From positions 248,001 through 312,000 of the forward strand of contig JAVLRN010000005.1 in assembly GCA_032821775.1 (NCBI GenBank): 64,000 bases of DNA. The letters are read 5' to 3'. This document shows positions 33,675 to 51,149 of the stretch, in pieces (within the stretch, counting starts at the first letter, position 1; the number at the start of each line of letters is the position of its first letter). The notes under the pieces were generated by a model, which was not told the DNA's origin, did not search any database, and was given only the letters and a program-made list of their open reading frames with translations. The position numbers were made by a program, and so were the translations under genes. This stretch comes from Sanguinoderma infundibulare. Lineage: Eukaryota; Basidiomycota; Agaricomycetes; Polyporales; Polyporaceae.

Positions 33675-36054
33675 AGTGAGCAAATACGCCAATTCCCGTC
33701 GCCACCGCGCTCTAACCGTCTCGCGCGATCGCAGTGTGTGGCATCCTAGGCTTGCTCCTCCACGATCCGGCGATCGACGCTGCTTCTGAGATCTGCGAAG
33801 GCCTCTCGCTGCTCCAACATCGCGGCCAGGACGCGTGCGGCATTGTTACTTGCGGCCCGAAGGGTCGCTTCTACCAATGCAAGGCCAACGGCATGGTCAG
33901 AGACGTCTTTGACGCCGCAGCCATCTCCAGACTCATCGGCGGGATGGGTGTCGGTCATGGTATGTCGCCCCTCGGACATGTGTATTCGTCTACCCACGGG
34001 CTTAACGAATACACAGTAAGGTATCCGACGGCGGGCAGCTCTAATCATGCCGAAGCGCAACCATTTTATGTCAACTCGCCCTACGGGATCGTCATGGCCC
34101 ATGTGAGTATCTCGATTTCCCATTCCACCTTCCGCCACCCTTTGGATCTACTCTCCTCACCACTCGTTGGGGGACGGCCTCGCGTGCGTGGTCTAAAGTG
34201 GGAAGGAGGGGAGCCACAATCACGCAGAGGCCCTTCCTGACACGGCGCGCAATCCATATGCTTCTGGTGGAGAAGTTATTGGCGCGCTTGGAGGCCGCCG
34301 TGTTGCACCTGCCTGCCAACGGTAGTCGTCATAAAACACACACTCTCTCTCAGACAGCCGACGCCAAAGGCTGCACGGTTTCCCCACCTAGGGCCCGAAG
34401 AGTAATGCAAACTAGGCTGTATGCAGACGAAAGTGCGCGCTTTTGAACTCCCGCTGGCCAGACTGAGCGTGCGGAGCACGCCAGCACAAGTTGAGAAAAG
34501 AAAACGCGCTCCTGGACGAGAGTCGCGAAGCCAGCACGGCCTCCCTTATAGGGACGCGACGAAATTGACGCGACTGAACGGGAGGCCGTTTACCAAGGCC
34601 TCGAAAGTGGCGTCGCTGAGAAGCTAACCATTGCCCCAGAACGGCAACCTCATCAACACATCCTCCCTCCTCAAATTCATGGACGCTGTCGCCCATAGGC
34701 ACATCAACACCACCTCCGACTCAGAGCTGCTCCTCAACATCTTCGCCGACAACCTCCACAAGACGGGCAAGTTCCGCATCAACGAGGAGGACATCTTCAC
34801 TGCCATCGGCGGCCTCATGGGCCAGGTCAAGGGTGCATACGCGTGCGTCGCCATGCTCGCCGGCTTCGGGATTATCGCTTTTCGGGACCCGAACGGCATC
34901 CGGCCGCTGGGCATGGGCTCGCGGAAAGCCATCGGGAGCGACCCGGCGGCCAAAGACCCGGGCAAGGACTGGCTTTTCGCGAGCGAGAGCGTCGTCGCGG
35001 ACGCGAGCAGCTTCACCGAGTGGGAGGACGTCAAACCTGGTGTGTTCCTGTCTTATTCCCTTCCCAAGTCTATGCCTAACACAAGTATGGCCTGTAAGGC
35101 GAAGCCGTGATCATCACACGCAGCGGCGTGAGCCGCCGCCAAGTCTCCCCTCCCGCCACGTTCTCTCCCGACATCTTCGAATACGTCTACTTCGCGCGCC
35201 CCGACTCCGTCCTCGACGGCATCTCCGTCTACCGCAGCCGCATGGCCATGGGCGACGCGCTCGCGGACTCGGTCCAGCGCGTTCTCGCCCAACACAACCT
35301 CGCCGTGGACGTCGTCATCCCCGTGCCGGACACCTCGCGCGTCGCGGCGCTCAACCTCGCGCAGAAGCTCGGCCTGCCCTACCGCGAGGGCTTCATCAAG
35401 AACCGGTACGTCGGCCGCACCTTCATCATGCCCGGCCAGCAGATGCGCAAAAAGAACGTCCGGCGGAAGCTGAACGCCATGGCGCTCGAGTTCGCGGGCA
35501 AGAGCGTGCTCATCGTCGACGACTCCATCGTCCGCGGCACGACGTCCAAGGAGATCGTGCAGATGGCCAAGGACGTCGGCGCGAAAAAGGTCATCGTCGC
35601 CTCGTGCGCGCCCCCGATCCGGCACGTGAACGTCTACGGGATCGACATGCCGTCCCGCACCGAGCTCGTCGCGCACAACAAGGACGAGGAAGGGATCGCG
35701 GACGCGATCGGCGCCGACCTCGTCATCTTCCAGACGCTCCCCGACCTCGTCGCGTCCGTGCGGCAGTTCAACCCGGCGATCCCCCAGTTTGACTGCTCCG
35801 TGTTCGACGGCGAGTACGTCACCGGCGGCGTGGACGAGGGCTACCTCGGCGAGCTCGAACAGCTGCGCGCCGACAACGTCAAGCACCGCATGGACGTCGG
35901 CGGCCCCGGGACGAGCGAGGGCAAGGGCGGCGTGGCGGTCAAGCACGAGCCAAACGGCACCATCGAGAGCCGCGAGATCGCGGTTGGCTGCAGCGGGCCG
36001 ATGAACGGTGCGGACAGTACTGTAGGATTGCATAATTCGTACTCGCTGGCGTAA
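33675..36054 (+). CDS. ADE4: Amidophosphoribosyltransferase, first step of purine synthesis
   Basis: Coding pieces 33675, 33735-33959, 34017-34102, 34640-35039 and 35099-36054 give 555 residues. It transfers the glutamine amide to PRPP. The N-terminal Ntn hydrolase begins M-C-G-I-L-G; Cys2 must become the N-terminal nucleophile, so no N-terminal extension is expected. No ATG encodes that Met directly. The splice A|gtgagc...gcag|TG across 33676-33734 creates it, with good donor, branch (CTCTAACC) and acceptor sequences and a fair context (GCC before ATG). Later motifs: QHRGQDACGI, NGNLIN, TTSDSELLL, RDPNGIRPL, and the PRPP site VLIVDDSIVRGTTSKEIV. Intron 3 (34103-34639) is 537 nt, about ten times the usual size. 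Confidence 0.95.
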
Positions 36055-36571
36055 GGCGAGGCGGGCTTGGTTTGTAGACTGTAGCGGTAAGGTTTATAGA
36101 CGGTCGCGGTACCATCATACAAGAAGTGTACGCTAGATGTACGTATAGCTGTTGTATACGTGGTGGTTAATAGTGATGTTTCTGCACCCATACATGATAA
36201 CTGTGCGATTGACGGACCATTGCACTTGCAGGAAGGGAGCAACCCAAGATCTGGGCCGTATCTTGCAAGAGTTGCGAGAGATGTCTGCTAAGTTCCGTCT
36301 CCCTGAGACTCACGCGGTTCCTTCACGGCGCGACGCGTCTGCCGTATTCTCACGATGCAGGACACGTGAGCGTGGCATAGTCATTTGTTCGCTACCATGT
36401 TGTGGCTGGTTTACAGTTAACAAGTAGCGTCAGCATCTATCGGATACGCGTAGGGTATGCTCTATATGCAATGTAGATACGAGCGCGCAGCAAGGTTAGT
36501 ACCAGAACGACAACACAAAGCCAAACGTAAAGCAATAAAGATAAACCCAAACGCCCCGCAAAAAATCGCAT
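36055..36571. other. Convergent 3' ends, ADE4 / F-box
   Basis: No gene seen. AT-richer than the flanks. Confidence 0.5.
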
Positions 36572-37870
36572 CTAGATGCACGAAACGCACAGCGTGCCCC
36601 CCCTCCGGAACTCCTTCAACCGCTCTCCGATCTCCCTCTTCACCTCCTTCTCGATCCCCGCACGCTCGCACGCGCACGACACGTAGAACATCACCATCAG
36701 CCCGCGGAACTCGTCCCGGCTCAGGTCCGCGTCGATCCGCGCCCAGTCGAGCGCGAGCAGGTCGGCCACGTCCGCGATCTCGAGCGCGAACGAGACCTCC
36801 TCCAGGCGCGGCGAGCGCACCTGCGAGAGCATGGCCGTCACCCAGGGGAAGAGCCGCCGCTCGACGACGAACGCACGCGAGGCGCGCGCGTCGAGCCCGC
36901 CAAAGTGCAGCGCGCGCAGGCCCGTGTTGTGCGCGAGGCTCAGGTCGGTCCGCAGAGTGTCGGCGGTGGTGTCCGGGTGGGAGGAAGAGGAGGAGGAGGA
37001 GAGTCCGGCGGGGAACTCGACGTGGAGGGACTCGAGCGAGGAGCCGGAGGCGTGGAGGAGGTCGCCGACGGCCTTGGTGCTGTCGAGCTCGCGCCAGCAG
37101 AGCTGGATCGCCTGGAGGCGGTTCTGCTCGTCCGGGCGCCGGAGAAGCCACTCCGTGACAAGGGTGGGGGACGACTTGGGGTCGAGGAAGAGGTACGAGA
37201 GCTGCATCCGAGTCCGCGGGGTCTCCAGCAGCGCATCCGGCCGTTCCGCCTCGTCCACATCGCTGCCAAACGGGGAGGGGGAGTCCTTCGCCCAGGAGAC
37301 GGCCTGGAAGTACAGCTCCCCGAGGGCGGGAAACGAGGAGAGGAACGCGATCACGTCCCGAGACGCGTCGAAGGAGACTTCGAAGAGGAAGAGCTGGCGC
37401 ACCGATTTAAACAGCCCGGCGAACGCTGCGCGGGTGTCTCCGCTCAACGCGTGCCAGCGCACCCGGGCGAGGGCGAGGGTCGCGACGTGCTCCAGCATCG
37501 GGAAGAGCTCCGCGGCGCTGTTCACCCATGCGTCGTCCTCGCGTGCGGCCCCATCGGGCGCGCTCCGGTCGTATTCGGCGCTGAGGGAGAGCTTGCGGAC
37601 ACATGGGGCGATGGTGGGTGAGGAGTTGAGGAGGGCGCGAAAGCGGGACACGTCGTCCGAGTGCCGGAGGCGGACGCTGCGGAAGAGGTGGTATCGGCTG
37701 CTTGGAAGCCAGTCCTTGCAGGCCAGGCTGCATGCGCGCAATGACTCGAGGTCGTTCCAGAGGTGATCTATCGTCTGGTCGCAGAGTTCCGGGGGCAAAC
37801 GGATGCACGGAGACATCGGCTGGAGCATACGTCCTGTATCAACGAGCTGGAACATGTTAGATTTCTGCAT
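36572..37870 (-). CDS. F-box protein, intact paralogue
   Basis: A single exon of 432 residues. The F-box lies at about residues 22-65 (IRLPPELCDQTIDHLWNDLE, then RACSLACKDWLPSSRYHLFR). It is followed by a Leu-rich body with long helices and acidic patches and a basic Cys-containing tail (RGGTLCVSCI). It is the parent-like copy of the truncated fragment at 417-700 and a diverged relative of the gene at 18029-19213. The predicted role is substrate choice for an SCF ubiquitin ligase; the target is unknown. The start could also be one of two downstream Met codons (residues 6 and 15). Confidence 0.85.
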   Translation of the reverse strand: MQKSNMFQLVDTGRMLQPMSPCIRLPPELCDQTIDHLWNDLESLRACSLACKDWLPSSRYHLFRSVRLRHSDDVSRFRALLNSSPTIAPCVRKLSLSAEYDRSAPDGAAREDDAWVNSAAELFPMLEHVATLALARVRWHALSGDTRAAFAGLFKSVRQLFLFEVSFDASRDVIAFLSSFPALGELYFQAVSWAKDSPSPFGSDVDEAERPDALLETPRTRMQLSYLFLDPKSSPTLVTEWLLRRPDEQNRLQAIQLCWRELDSTKAVGDLLHASGSSLESLHVEFPAGLSSSSSSSHPDTTADTLRTDLSLAHNTGLRALHFGGLDARASRAFVVERRLFPWVTAMLSQVRSPRLEEVSFALEIADVADLLALDWARIDADLSRDEFRGLMVMFYVSCACERAGIEKEVKREIGERLKEFRRGGTLCVSCI

Positions 37871-37962
37871 ATGCGAGGTGCTTTCGACAGTGGCACACTC
37901 ACCGACGGTTGATTATAACGAGATGAGAGAGATATATCGCAGATGGTATCTGTCGGAACGAG

Positions 37963-37980
37963 AGAGGTATATATATCTGT
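37963..37980 (-). promoter_or_regulatory. TATA-like run upstream of the F-box gene
   Basis: A TATATATA run about 100 nt upstream of the F-box ATG. A corresponding run exists beside the dead copy near 866-888. Consensus match only. Confidence 0.4.
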
Positions 37981-38130
37981 ACATCGGTGGCTGCTCTGGG
38001 ATGGTTTTGTGATTAGATCTGAGATGATTTCCACCTCAAAAAAGAATGTTTCAGAATCGGAGGTGCATCCGCACACTTCGTTGGAGCATATTCTACTGGG
38101 TATAGTGTATCCATACACCATCGACATCAT

Positions 38131-38229
38131 CCTTCGATAGCTCAGTTGGAAGAGCGCAAGACTGTAATTGGTTACCTCGCTTAACCCGCATCGATCTTGA
38201 TGTCCCTGGTTCGATCCCGGGTCGAAGGA
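38131..38229 (+). tRNA. tRNA-Tyr (anticodon GTA) with intron
   Basis: The acceptor stem CCTTCGA pairs with TCGAAGG and leaves A73, giving the C1-G72 pair typical of eukaryotic tRNA-Tyr. The D arm is GCTC...GAGC. The anticodon stem CAAGA/TCTTG holds GTA. The intron lies one base 3' of the anticodon at about 38168-38193 (26 nt), the canonical position. The T arm is CCCTGGTTCGATCCCGGG. Confidence 0.93.
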
Positions 38230-38230
38230 T

Positions 38231-38485
38231 TCCTTGGAGTTTGCCCCAATTTTTGGCAATCCCAATACAAATCCCCTGGCACGTCAACGCCGACCCGTGG
38301 ACAGTGTTCTTGGCAAGTATGAGACTAATCCCCCGCACCGTTCTTAGACACGGACGTTCTCCCCATATATATTTGGTACATGAAGCACTTCAACTGAGCG
38401 GCGTAGTGCAATAGTATTACAAGGGACCGTGGAGATCACCGATATCGAGGAGTGGATAGTCGGCGGGTGAGAACCCGGAAATTTG
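38231..38485. other. Spacer between tRNA-Tyr and TIR element
   Basis: No gene or repeat recognised. Confidence 0.4.
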
Positions 38486-38980
38486 TACAGTACACTATCT
38501 CATAATGCATATGGTCCGTCCCCATATTTTCGTATGCATTATGAGGTCTTATGCAGGATGGGATGGGTCACGTGGCGCAGGATCCCTTTAGCGCCTGTGG
38601 TCCGAGACTTCCCACACCCATGATCTGTTCGAAGGCGGTGAATAATCGCTTCCGCCCTATGGGACAGAGTTTTGAGGCTTCCCAGATGGCATCAACGAGG
38701 CTTTCGGATGCCAGGATGAGCTGGTGAAGGACCGTGGTTAAGGTGGAATGGCGTGGGACGCCTAGGAAATTCACCTCCCACACCACTTTTATAGCTTGGC
38801 GCCCGCCACAATAACTATATATGGCAGATCCCGTAGTGCATACTGGCCAAAAGTTTATGCATTATGCATCAATAGATTTCATGCATAAGTTCCCGCGTAC
38901 GGAGTTGGTCCCCGCCAAAAGTTATGCATTATCGGCACTTATGCATTATAAGCTCTTGCATTATGAGATAGTGTACTGTA
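38486..38980. mobile_element. Non-autonomous TIR element (MITE), Tc1/mariner-like
   Basis: A 495-bp segment bounded by inverted repeats at 38486-38509 and 38957-38980 that match perfectly over 24 bases (outer end TACAGTACAC). The outermost TA on each side fits a TA target duplication flanking a CAGT start, as in Tc1/mariner-pogo elements. ATGCATTATG-type motifs recur many times near both ends in both orientations. No transposase is encoded; the only internal ORF is 72 codons on the minus strand (38568-38786). Superfamily is inferred from the TA/CAGT ends. Mobility would need an autonomous partner elsewhere. Confidence 0.85.
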
Positions 38981-39363
38981 TTGGTATTCCGGATGTCAGC
39001 GGGCACTGGAAGGGCAACGTCTGTAGAATTCGGACAGAGTCTTTGAGTCCAGCTCGTGGCCATTGCAAGTCGCTTGAAAGCTGAGTTTTCTTCCATACTA
39101 CTCGAGCCTGATGGTTCTCGTTAGAATCCTTGGTGTTCTTCCTTCAAGGGGTTTTGAATATCAGGGGTTGTGTTGTCATTACGACATAGCTTCGGCCAAC
39201 TCGATCGCCAAGACGAGGTCCTCACCCGACGTTTAATACTCTGCTGTGTCTGTTTCACCCGTGCAGAAGCTCCTGTTTGAAGACGCACGGATTCGTATAT
39301 GGATACCAAGAGCGGCTGCAATGAGCCCGTCTTGTCCGCTTGCGCCCCCAAAGCTGCAGAAAA
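38981..39363. other. Intergenic
   Basis: No supported gene. It may hold an upstream exon with the signal peptide of the next gene, but I could not identify one. Confidence 0.4.
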
Positions 39364-40910
39364 ATGTCCCGGTGCACTTCGACGGCCATCTCAACCCAAT
39401 ACACCACCTTAACCAGCAGCAGCGTCTCCACATCTCTCAGTCAAACTGTATCAACCCTCTCTCCTATCACGACCACAATCACATCCTCGACATGCACACC
39501 ACAGACGCACACTTCGGGCAATAGCACCGCTAGCGCCGAGAGCTGCACCCATTTCACGAGCGTGAGCACCCACGGTACGCCTCGGCCATCTTGCATAGGG
39601 CACCCGTCTAATAGAAAAAAATGGTAGATGGCGGCCAAACTACCGTCCAGGTCCCTGTCACGCTTACGGTGACGGCCACTTCGCTGTCGCCAATCTCCAC
39701 CGTATTTTCCACGACATGCTCGGGGGGCAGCATTACTCCCACCCCACCGGAGTCGAGCAGCAGCACTACCACGCCCACCAGGACGAGGACGCATACCAAC
39801 ACTAGCTCCCAGTCGAGCACGGATACCTCCACAACACCACAGACGAGTTCGCAAAGCACGACCACTCCGGCACCGACCGTGACGACCGTTACAGCCTCGA
39901 GTGTGTACCACAGCCATTCGACTTCTCCGGCCGCAACGACAGTTTTCGTCTCGCCCGCTACGGACTACGGTGCAGATAATGCGAGCAACACGGGCGCGAT
40001 CGTCGGCGGGATTGTCGGGGGGATCGTAGGGCTCCTTTCTCTCCTCTTGCTCGGATGGTATCTTTGGTACGTCCACCCATCCCTCTCCCCCGCAGCAAAG
40101 CCGCTCGCTTACGAAACTGCTCCCTCCTCCAGTCGCCGACGGCGCCGCCGCGCTCACGGCGGGGACAAGGTCGACTTCATCGAGAGCGACATGCCAAGCA
40201 CCGGAGAGTTCGACGGAAACGCGATGGTGCGGCCCGCGGCGTACCGTTACGACGAGCACACCGGCGTCCTGCGTTCGCCCCTTCTGCACGGCGGCAGTTC
40301 CAGCGGCGGCTCCGCCGTGCCGCGGCCGGAGAGAGCGGACACCTCGCCCACGCGCATCCCTCTGTTGGGCAATCCGTCGCAAGCGCTGACCGTGCCTGCG
40401 ATGCCTCCCCTGTCGACGGTGGAAACACCATTCCTAGGATTCGAGACGGCACCATCGCGTTCTCAGACGACGAGCCCAGAGCATGAGCGCACCCCGACCG
40501 TCTCCTCCGTCATGTCCCACTCCCACTCCCAATCCGAGTCCACTCCTCGCAGCAGCACCAGACCCCTGCGGGTCGTGAACGACGAACGCTTGGGCGGTGG
40601 CCCACCGCCCCTCCCCGAGAAACGCCAAGTGTACTTGCATCCAGATAGGGGGCTCACCGCTGTCACGCCTCAAATGGAGACCCCGCACGGATCCCGTCCT
40701 TCGGACCCGATGCGACGCGATATTTGGCAGCGTCGGGAGGCCATGGAACAGGAGGTGCCCTTCGCGGCGCCAGAGAGGCGGGTCTCGCGTGAGGCTCCGA
40801 TGCAACGCCAGTCCGTCGAGTCCACGCGCACGCCAAGGGAGAAGCAAGCGAGGCCGCCTGGCGAGCACGAGGTCGAGGAGGGCGAGGCGCCTCCGGCCTA
40901 CCGCGAGTGA
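39364..40910 (+). CDS. Ser/Thr-rich single-pass membrane protein
   Basis: Exons 39364-39561, 39615-40066 and 40133-40910 give about 475 residues. The N-terminal half is a mucin-like Ser/Thr/Pro tract suited to O-mannosylation. One membrane segment follows (AIVGGIVGGIVGLLSLLLLG, about residues 195-215), then LC-RRRRRR once the intron at 40067-40132 is removed, so the tail is cytosolic. The about 255-residue tail is Pro/Ser/Arg-rich and ends EAPPAYRE. This design (glycosylated stalk, one membrane pass, short basic stop, disordered tail) is common among fungal wall-sensor-like proteins, but no sensor domain such as WSC is seen. The start is uncertain: no signal peptide precedes the first usable ATG, so an upstream exon may be missing. 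Confidence 0.65.
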
Positions 40911-41580
40911 GTTTCACCGCCTCCTAGTCCCATTCGACAGGTCGCGTGGGGAGAGGACGGACGGATGTATTCGCATTGTTCTGGGAATCGTTTTATTTGC
41001 TACAGGGGTTCTGCGCGGACACGGTCGCTAATGAGTATATGGATACGTTGACCTCTCTTATTGTATTTAAACAGACTTACGTCGTCTCACATCAAAAGCT
41101 CTTCCGCCTCGTCTGATACCGCAGCTTTCTGTTTTCGTCATTGCCGTTGTATTCGAGTCCGGAGTCCGAGTCAGTTGGAGACGGTGGTGACGGTGCGAGT
41201 ATGTAAATCCGGAGAGACGCCCGGCTGAAAGCTATGCTCCGCATTACGTAAGGGCTCTGTAAATGGGAGCTGTTATGGATGGCCTATTGTCTTCCAGCCG
41301 AGACAATAGAGAGCCGGACAATTTGCGGACAGCGACGAGGCCCGCGTTTTCCCCAATGGCTATAAAGAACTCGGGGGCGTTATTCCCAGAGGCGACAACC
41401 TCTCAGCCAGGTTCCTTCTGCCTCTCTTCATCTACAACACTACCGGTGCTGGGACACCTCTCTTCCTCGAGTCTCCCTCTTGCAACGCGCCTGCGCCCTG
41501 TCACTCGCTCATATTCCGGGACGACTCTTCCGATCGTTAAGCCATATACCTCTTTCTGAAACAGTATACCAACCGCCAAA
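40911..41580. other. Intergenic
   Basis: No gene seen. Holds the promoter of the next gene. Confidence 0.5.
41361..41367 (+). promoter_or_regulatory. Probable TATA box
   Basis: TATAAAG lies 220 nt before the ATG at 41581, with a CT-rich stretch between. Consensus match only. Confidence 0.4.
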
Positions 41581-42614
41581 ATGCTGCCTCCTCGTGCTTG
41601 TGAGTCGTCCTATCCATGACCAGTTCGAATCCGAAACCCAATCCGATCCGTGCAGACGTCTTCCTCACCTTGAACGCCGTCCGTGCGTTGAGCATCATCG
41701 CGATGCTCCTCGTCTTCGCGAGCAGCATCTTCGTCCTCGTGAACGACATCCAAGCGGTCAACCGCGCCATGTCGTCCCCCGCCACAGACAGCGACTACAT
41801 CAAGTACGTACCTCTTCCCTCCTCCCTTCTTCCTCCCCTCATCCACACCTACTTATCCATCCATCCATCCTCACTCACCTTTCTCCCCTCGCAGCGGCAG
41901 CACCGTCCCGAACCAGCCCGCGGGCGTCTTCTGGGCCGTCGTCAACCGCCTCCTCATCATCTTCCAAGTCCTCGTCCTCCTCCTCTCCGAGCTCGGCTGG
42001 CCCGCCGCCTTCTTCTCCGCCTACTTCCCCGTCCTCGGCCCCGACTTCGGCCTCGGCGCCCTCGGCATCTTCCAGTGCCTCATCGGCGCCACCATCCTCT
42101 CCCACCACGTCGACGACTTCACGCTCGTCGCCGCCTTCTTCCTCTTCTCCCTCGGCTGCGTCAACATGGTCCTCGGCCTCGTCTTCCGCGAGAAGGCCAA
42201 GCGCAAGCGCTCCATCGGCTCCTGGCGCGAGGAGGCCAAGGGCGTCCTCCCCACGCACAAGGACATCCGCCCGCCGTTCGCGCGCCCCGCGTCGGCGTTT
42301 GTCGGCCGGTTGTTCAACCGCGGTGAGAAGGACGAGGACGATTCCAAGGGGTACGAGTCCAAGGGCTTGGGCTTCGGCCGCCAGGGCGAGAAGGCTGCAG
42401 GACTGAAGGGTGCGTCACCTGCGCCGTGAACGCGTACTACTTGAAGACAGACACGGCAACTGACACACCGGACATGACATATATAGGCTTCCTGATCTCG
42501 AAGCCGATGGAAAGCCTGCCGCGCTACGCCGCGCAACAACCGCGCCCCGACTCGCAGAGCTCCCGCGCCGGTTCGCCCGAGCCCAAGTTCAAGTCGAGCG
42601 CCACCGCGCTATGA
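41581..42614 (+). CDS. Fungal multi-pass membrane protein of unknown function (DUF7598-like)
   Basis: Exons 41581-41599, 41656-41803, 41895-42409 and 42487-42614 give 269 residues. The first exon is only 19 nt. Four hydrophobic segments are visible: VRALSIIAMLLVFASSIFVL; FWAVVNRLLIIFQVLVLLL; LGALGIFQCLIGATILS; LVAAFFLFSLGCVNMVLGLV. A charged cytosolic tail with KRKRS and repeated Lys/Asp/Glu follows, ending in a Ser-rich stretch. The pattern matches a widespread basidiomycete four-pass protein that I recall as DUF7598. The role is unknown. The family name is from memory and less certain than the gene model. Confidence 0.8.
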
Positions 42615-43065
42615 ATCTAGCCACGGACGGACTCTTAACTCTGCACGACGATTTAACGACCCATCGAACATTCTGTGCTTCTGTGAACACTTGTAGCGTT
42701 ATAGACTCACCCGACCGTTCTGCGGAGCAGCCCGGCTGTGTATCCTATCTGGACTTTGTAGCATACTGTACATTCTTTGCGTAATGGTTCGGCACGCCCA
42801 TCGCACGCGGTGCGATGTAGTAATCAACGTGGTGGTATTGCACAGACATCGACTCAATCGATTACTTTCACGTTGTCTCGCACTTGACCAACAGATGGTT
42901 TGGAAGCCCTACTGGCTCGAGGGACCCTTGGGGCAGGTGTGAAGTCTTGCGACAACCGGCGGGCAACGCAGAACGGAGCGAGATGTTCTATTCGCGATTC
43001 GACCATGCCATGATCGCCGTCATTATACCGTGATACATATCCTTAGATCTATGTAGAGAACCGCC
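42615..43065. other. Convergent 3' ends
   Basis: Between the stops of the four-pass membrane protein and the ABC transporter. No gene seen. Confidence 0.5.
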
Positions 43066-49686
<6,621 letters not shown>

Positions 49687-50025
49687 GATGGGGTGCGAAC
49701 GACGCCAGTAAGCCCAGCACTCGACGAGAATAGATGCAAAGAGAGGGCTTGAGCCGAGGGAGTTAGTAGATAACAGGGAGCTCGCAGCCAAAACGAGAGG
49801 TGAATCAGTATTTATGCGCGTCTGGAGGGTGCGAATCCTCTCCGGCCGCGAGGCGGCAAGACGCCAGCGTGTCGGTCCGTGAGCTAATGATAGCATTGTC
49901 GCGCCTGACCGTCCGCAGGGTGGGAAAATCGAATAGATATGCCTTCGGGACCGAAGTAGATACAGGCAATAGTTTCAACATGACATTGCCGAGAATTACA
50001 GAGGATGTGCGAGAGCTTACGGGAG
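49687..50025. other. Intergenic, ABC transporter promoter
   Basis: No gene seen between the ABC start and the stop of the ZCCHC8-like gene. Confidence 0.4.
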
Positions 50026-51149
50026 TCAATCGGACATGTCCATGTCGTCGTCTTCATCCTCTTCCGAATTCACCTCCATATCGGACATATCGCTCTGGTA
50101 CGGCGTCAAAGGCAATGGAACGAGAAGCACGGGTGGTGAGCCGCTAGGAGGCAAGGGCGGTGGAGTCGAAGGGGGAGGCGGGGGCAGCGAAGAGGGAGGA
50201 GGCGGGACGGTCCATGTGGGCGGGGGTGGGACTGAAAGGTACATAGATCTAGGAAACCACAGCTCACGGAAGACCCCAGGCATTCTCCAGGGAGGAATCG
50301 AAAAACTCGTAGGAGCTCCCGACTGAGCCGGAGAAGGCGTAGCAATGCATTGCCACGATGGTTCACGATCAGCTGTGCGCATTTTACTTGCCGGACCTGG
50401 AGGTAGAGGATCGTCGGAACCAATAGCGGGAAGGGTCCACCCATTGCAGACGGGCAGTTTAGAGCACAGGAAGTATGTGTCTGGGTAAGTGGCCCAGCGA
50501 CGAGAAGGATCGGAGGAAACGCCTGGAGAGTCTTCTTCGTCCGATACAGAGAGTGTCTCCGAGCGCGAGCTTGCCGCCATGCGACCAGAGAGCTCCAAGG
50601 GCTCCGGGTCCCCGTCAGCGAAGATGTAGAATGGCTCTTCTTCGTCGTCCGAGTCATCCTCTCTGCGAACGTCTGAGAGGCGTTCCCAAACTCGCTCGCG
50701 CGGGTCGCAAGGCCCGGTCCATCCAGGAGGGTAGCCCCACATCGCCATATTGGATAGCCACTCGACCCGCTCACCGTTGTCGCCATCTCGCAAGTCGAGA
50801 GCCTCGCGGAGGAGTGTGCCTCGAACGTGTCCGGGGTCGAACGCGTCGAGCCAGTCCAGTCTCTGGCGCCGCCACTCCTCCGCTTCGTGCACTCGCATTC
50901 GTCGAGGAAGGGGCTCCTTGCGAAGGAAGAAGTCGAAATATTGTCTCGACAGCGCGACGAGGCGGCGATCGACAGGCTGGGGACATTCGCCTACGACGTG
51001 GCCGGGCTCACCGCAATTGAAGCAACGCTGACCCGCGACCGTACCCTCCTCCTCCTCCTCCCCTACCTCTCCCAGCACATCCTCCTCGTGGACGCGATCG
51101 TAAAGCAGAATGCATTGCTGGGCATCCTCCGCCTCCGCGCTCCCGACCT
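50026..51149 (-). CDS. CCHC zinc knuckle plus PSP-domain protein (ZCCHC8-like)
   Basis: Open on the minus strand to the stop at 50026. A zinc knuckle CFNCGEPGHVVGEC (CX2CX4HX4C) lies at about 50975-51020. A PSP domain follows (RRMRVHEAEEWRRQRLDWLD, then MAMWGYPPGWTGPCDPRER). That pair is diagnostic of ZCCHC8, scaffold of the nuclear exosome targeting (NEXT) complex, which hands non-coding RNAs to the exosome. After it come an acidic stretch, a Pro-rich region (PPPPTWTVPPPPSSLPPPPP) and an acidic C-terminus. No ATG lies in this frame between the end of the glutaredoxin-like ORF and the zinc knuckle, so the 5' end is unresolved: it may splice from the preceding gene or start further upstream. 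The 5' boundary given is approximate. Confidence 0.75.

Noticed and set aside
34833..35792. 319-codon plus-strand ORF inside ADE4
   Set aside because: Out-of-frame shadow; the overlapping frame encodes conserved ADE4 motifs.
36457..37766. Plus-strand ORFs of 230-310 codons over the F-box gene
   Set aside because: Very Arg-rich antisense translations of a Leu/Glu/Ala-rich coding sequence.
38568..38786. 72-codon ORF inside the TIR element as a transposase
   Set aside because: Too short, with no DDE/D residues or helix-turn-helix motif visible.
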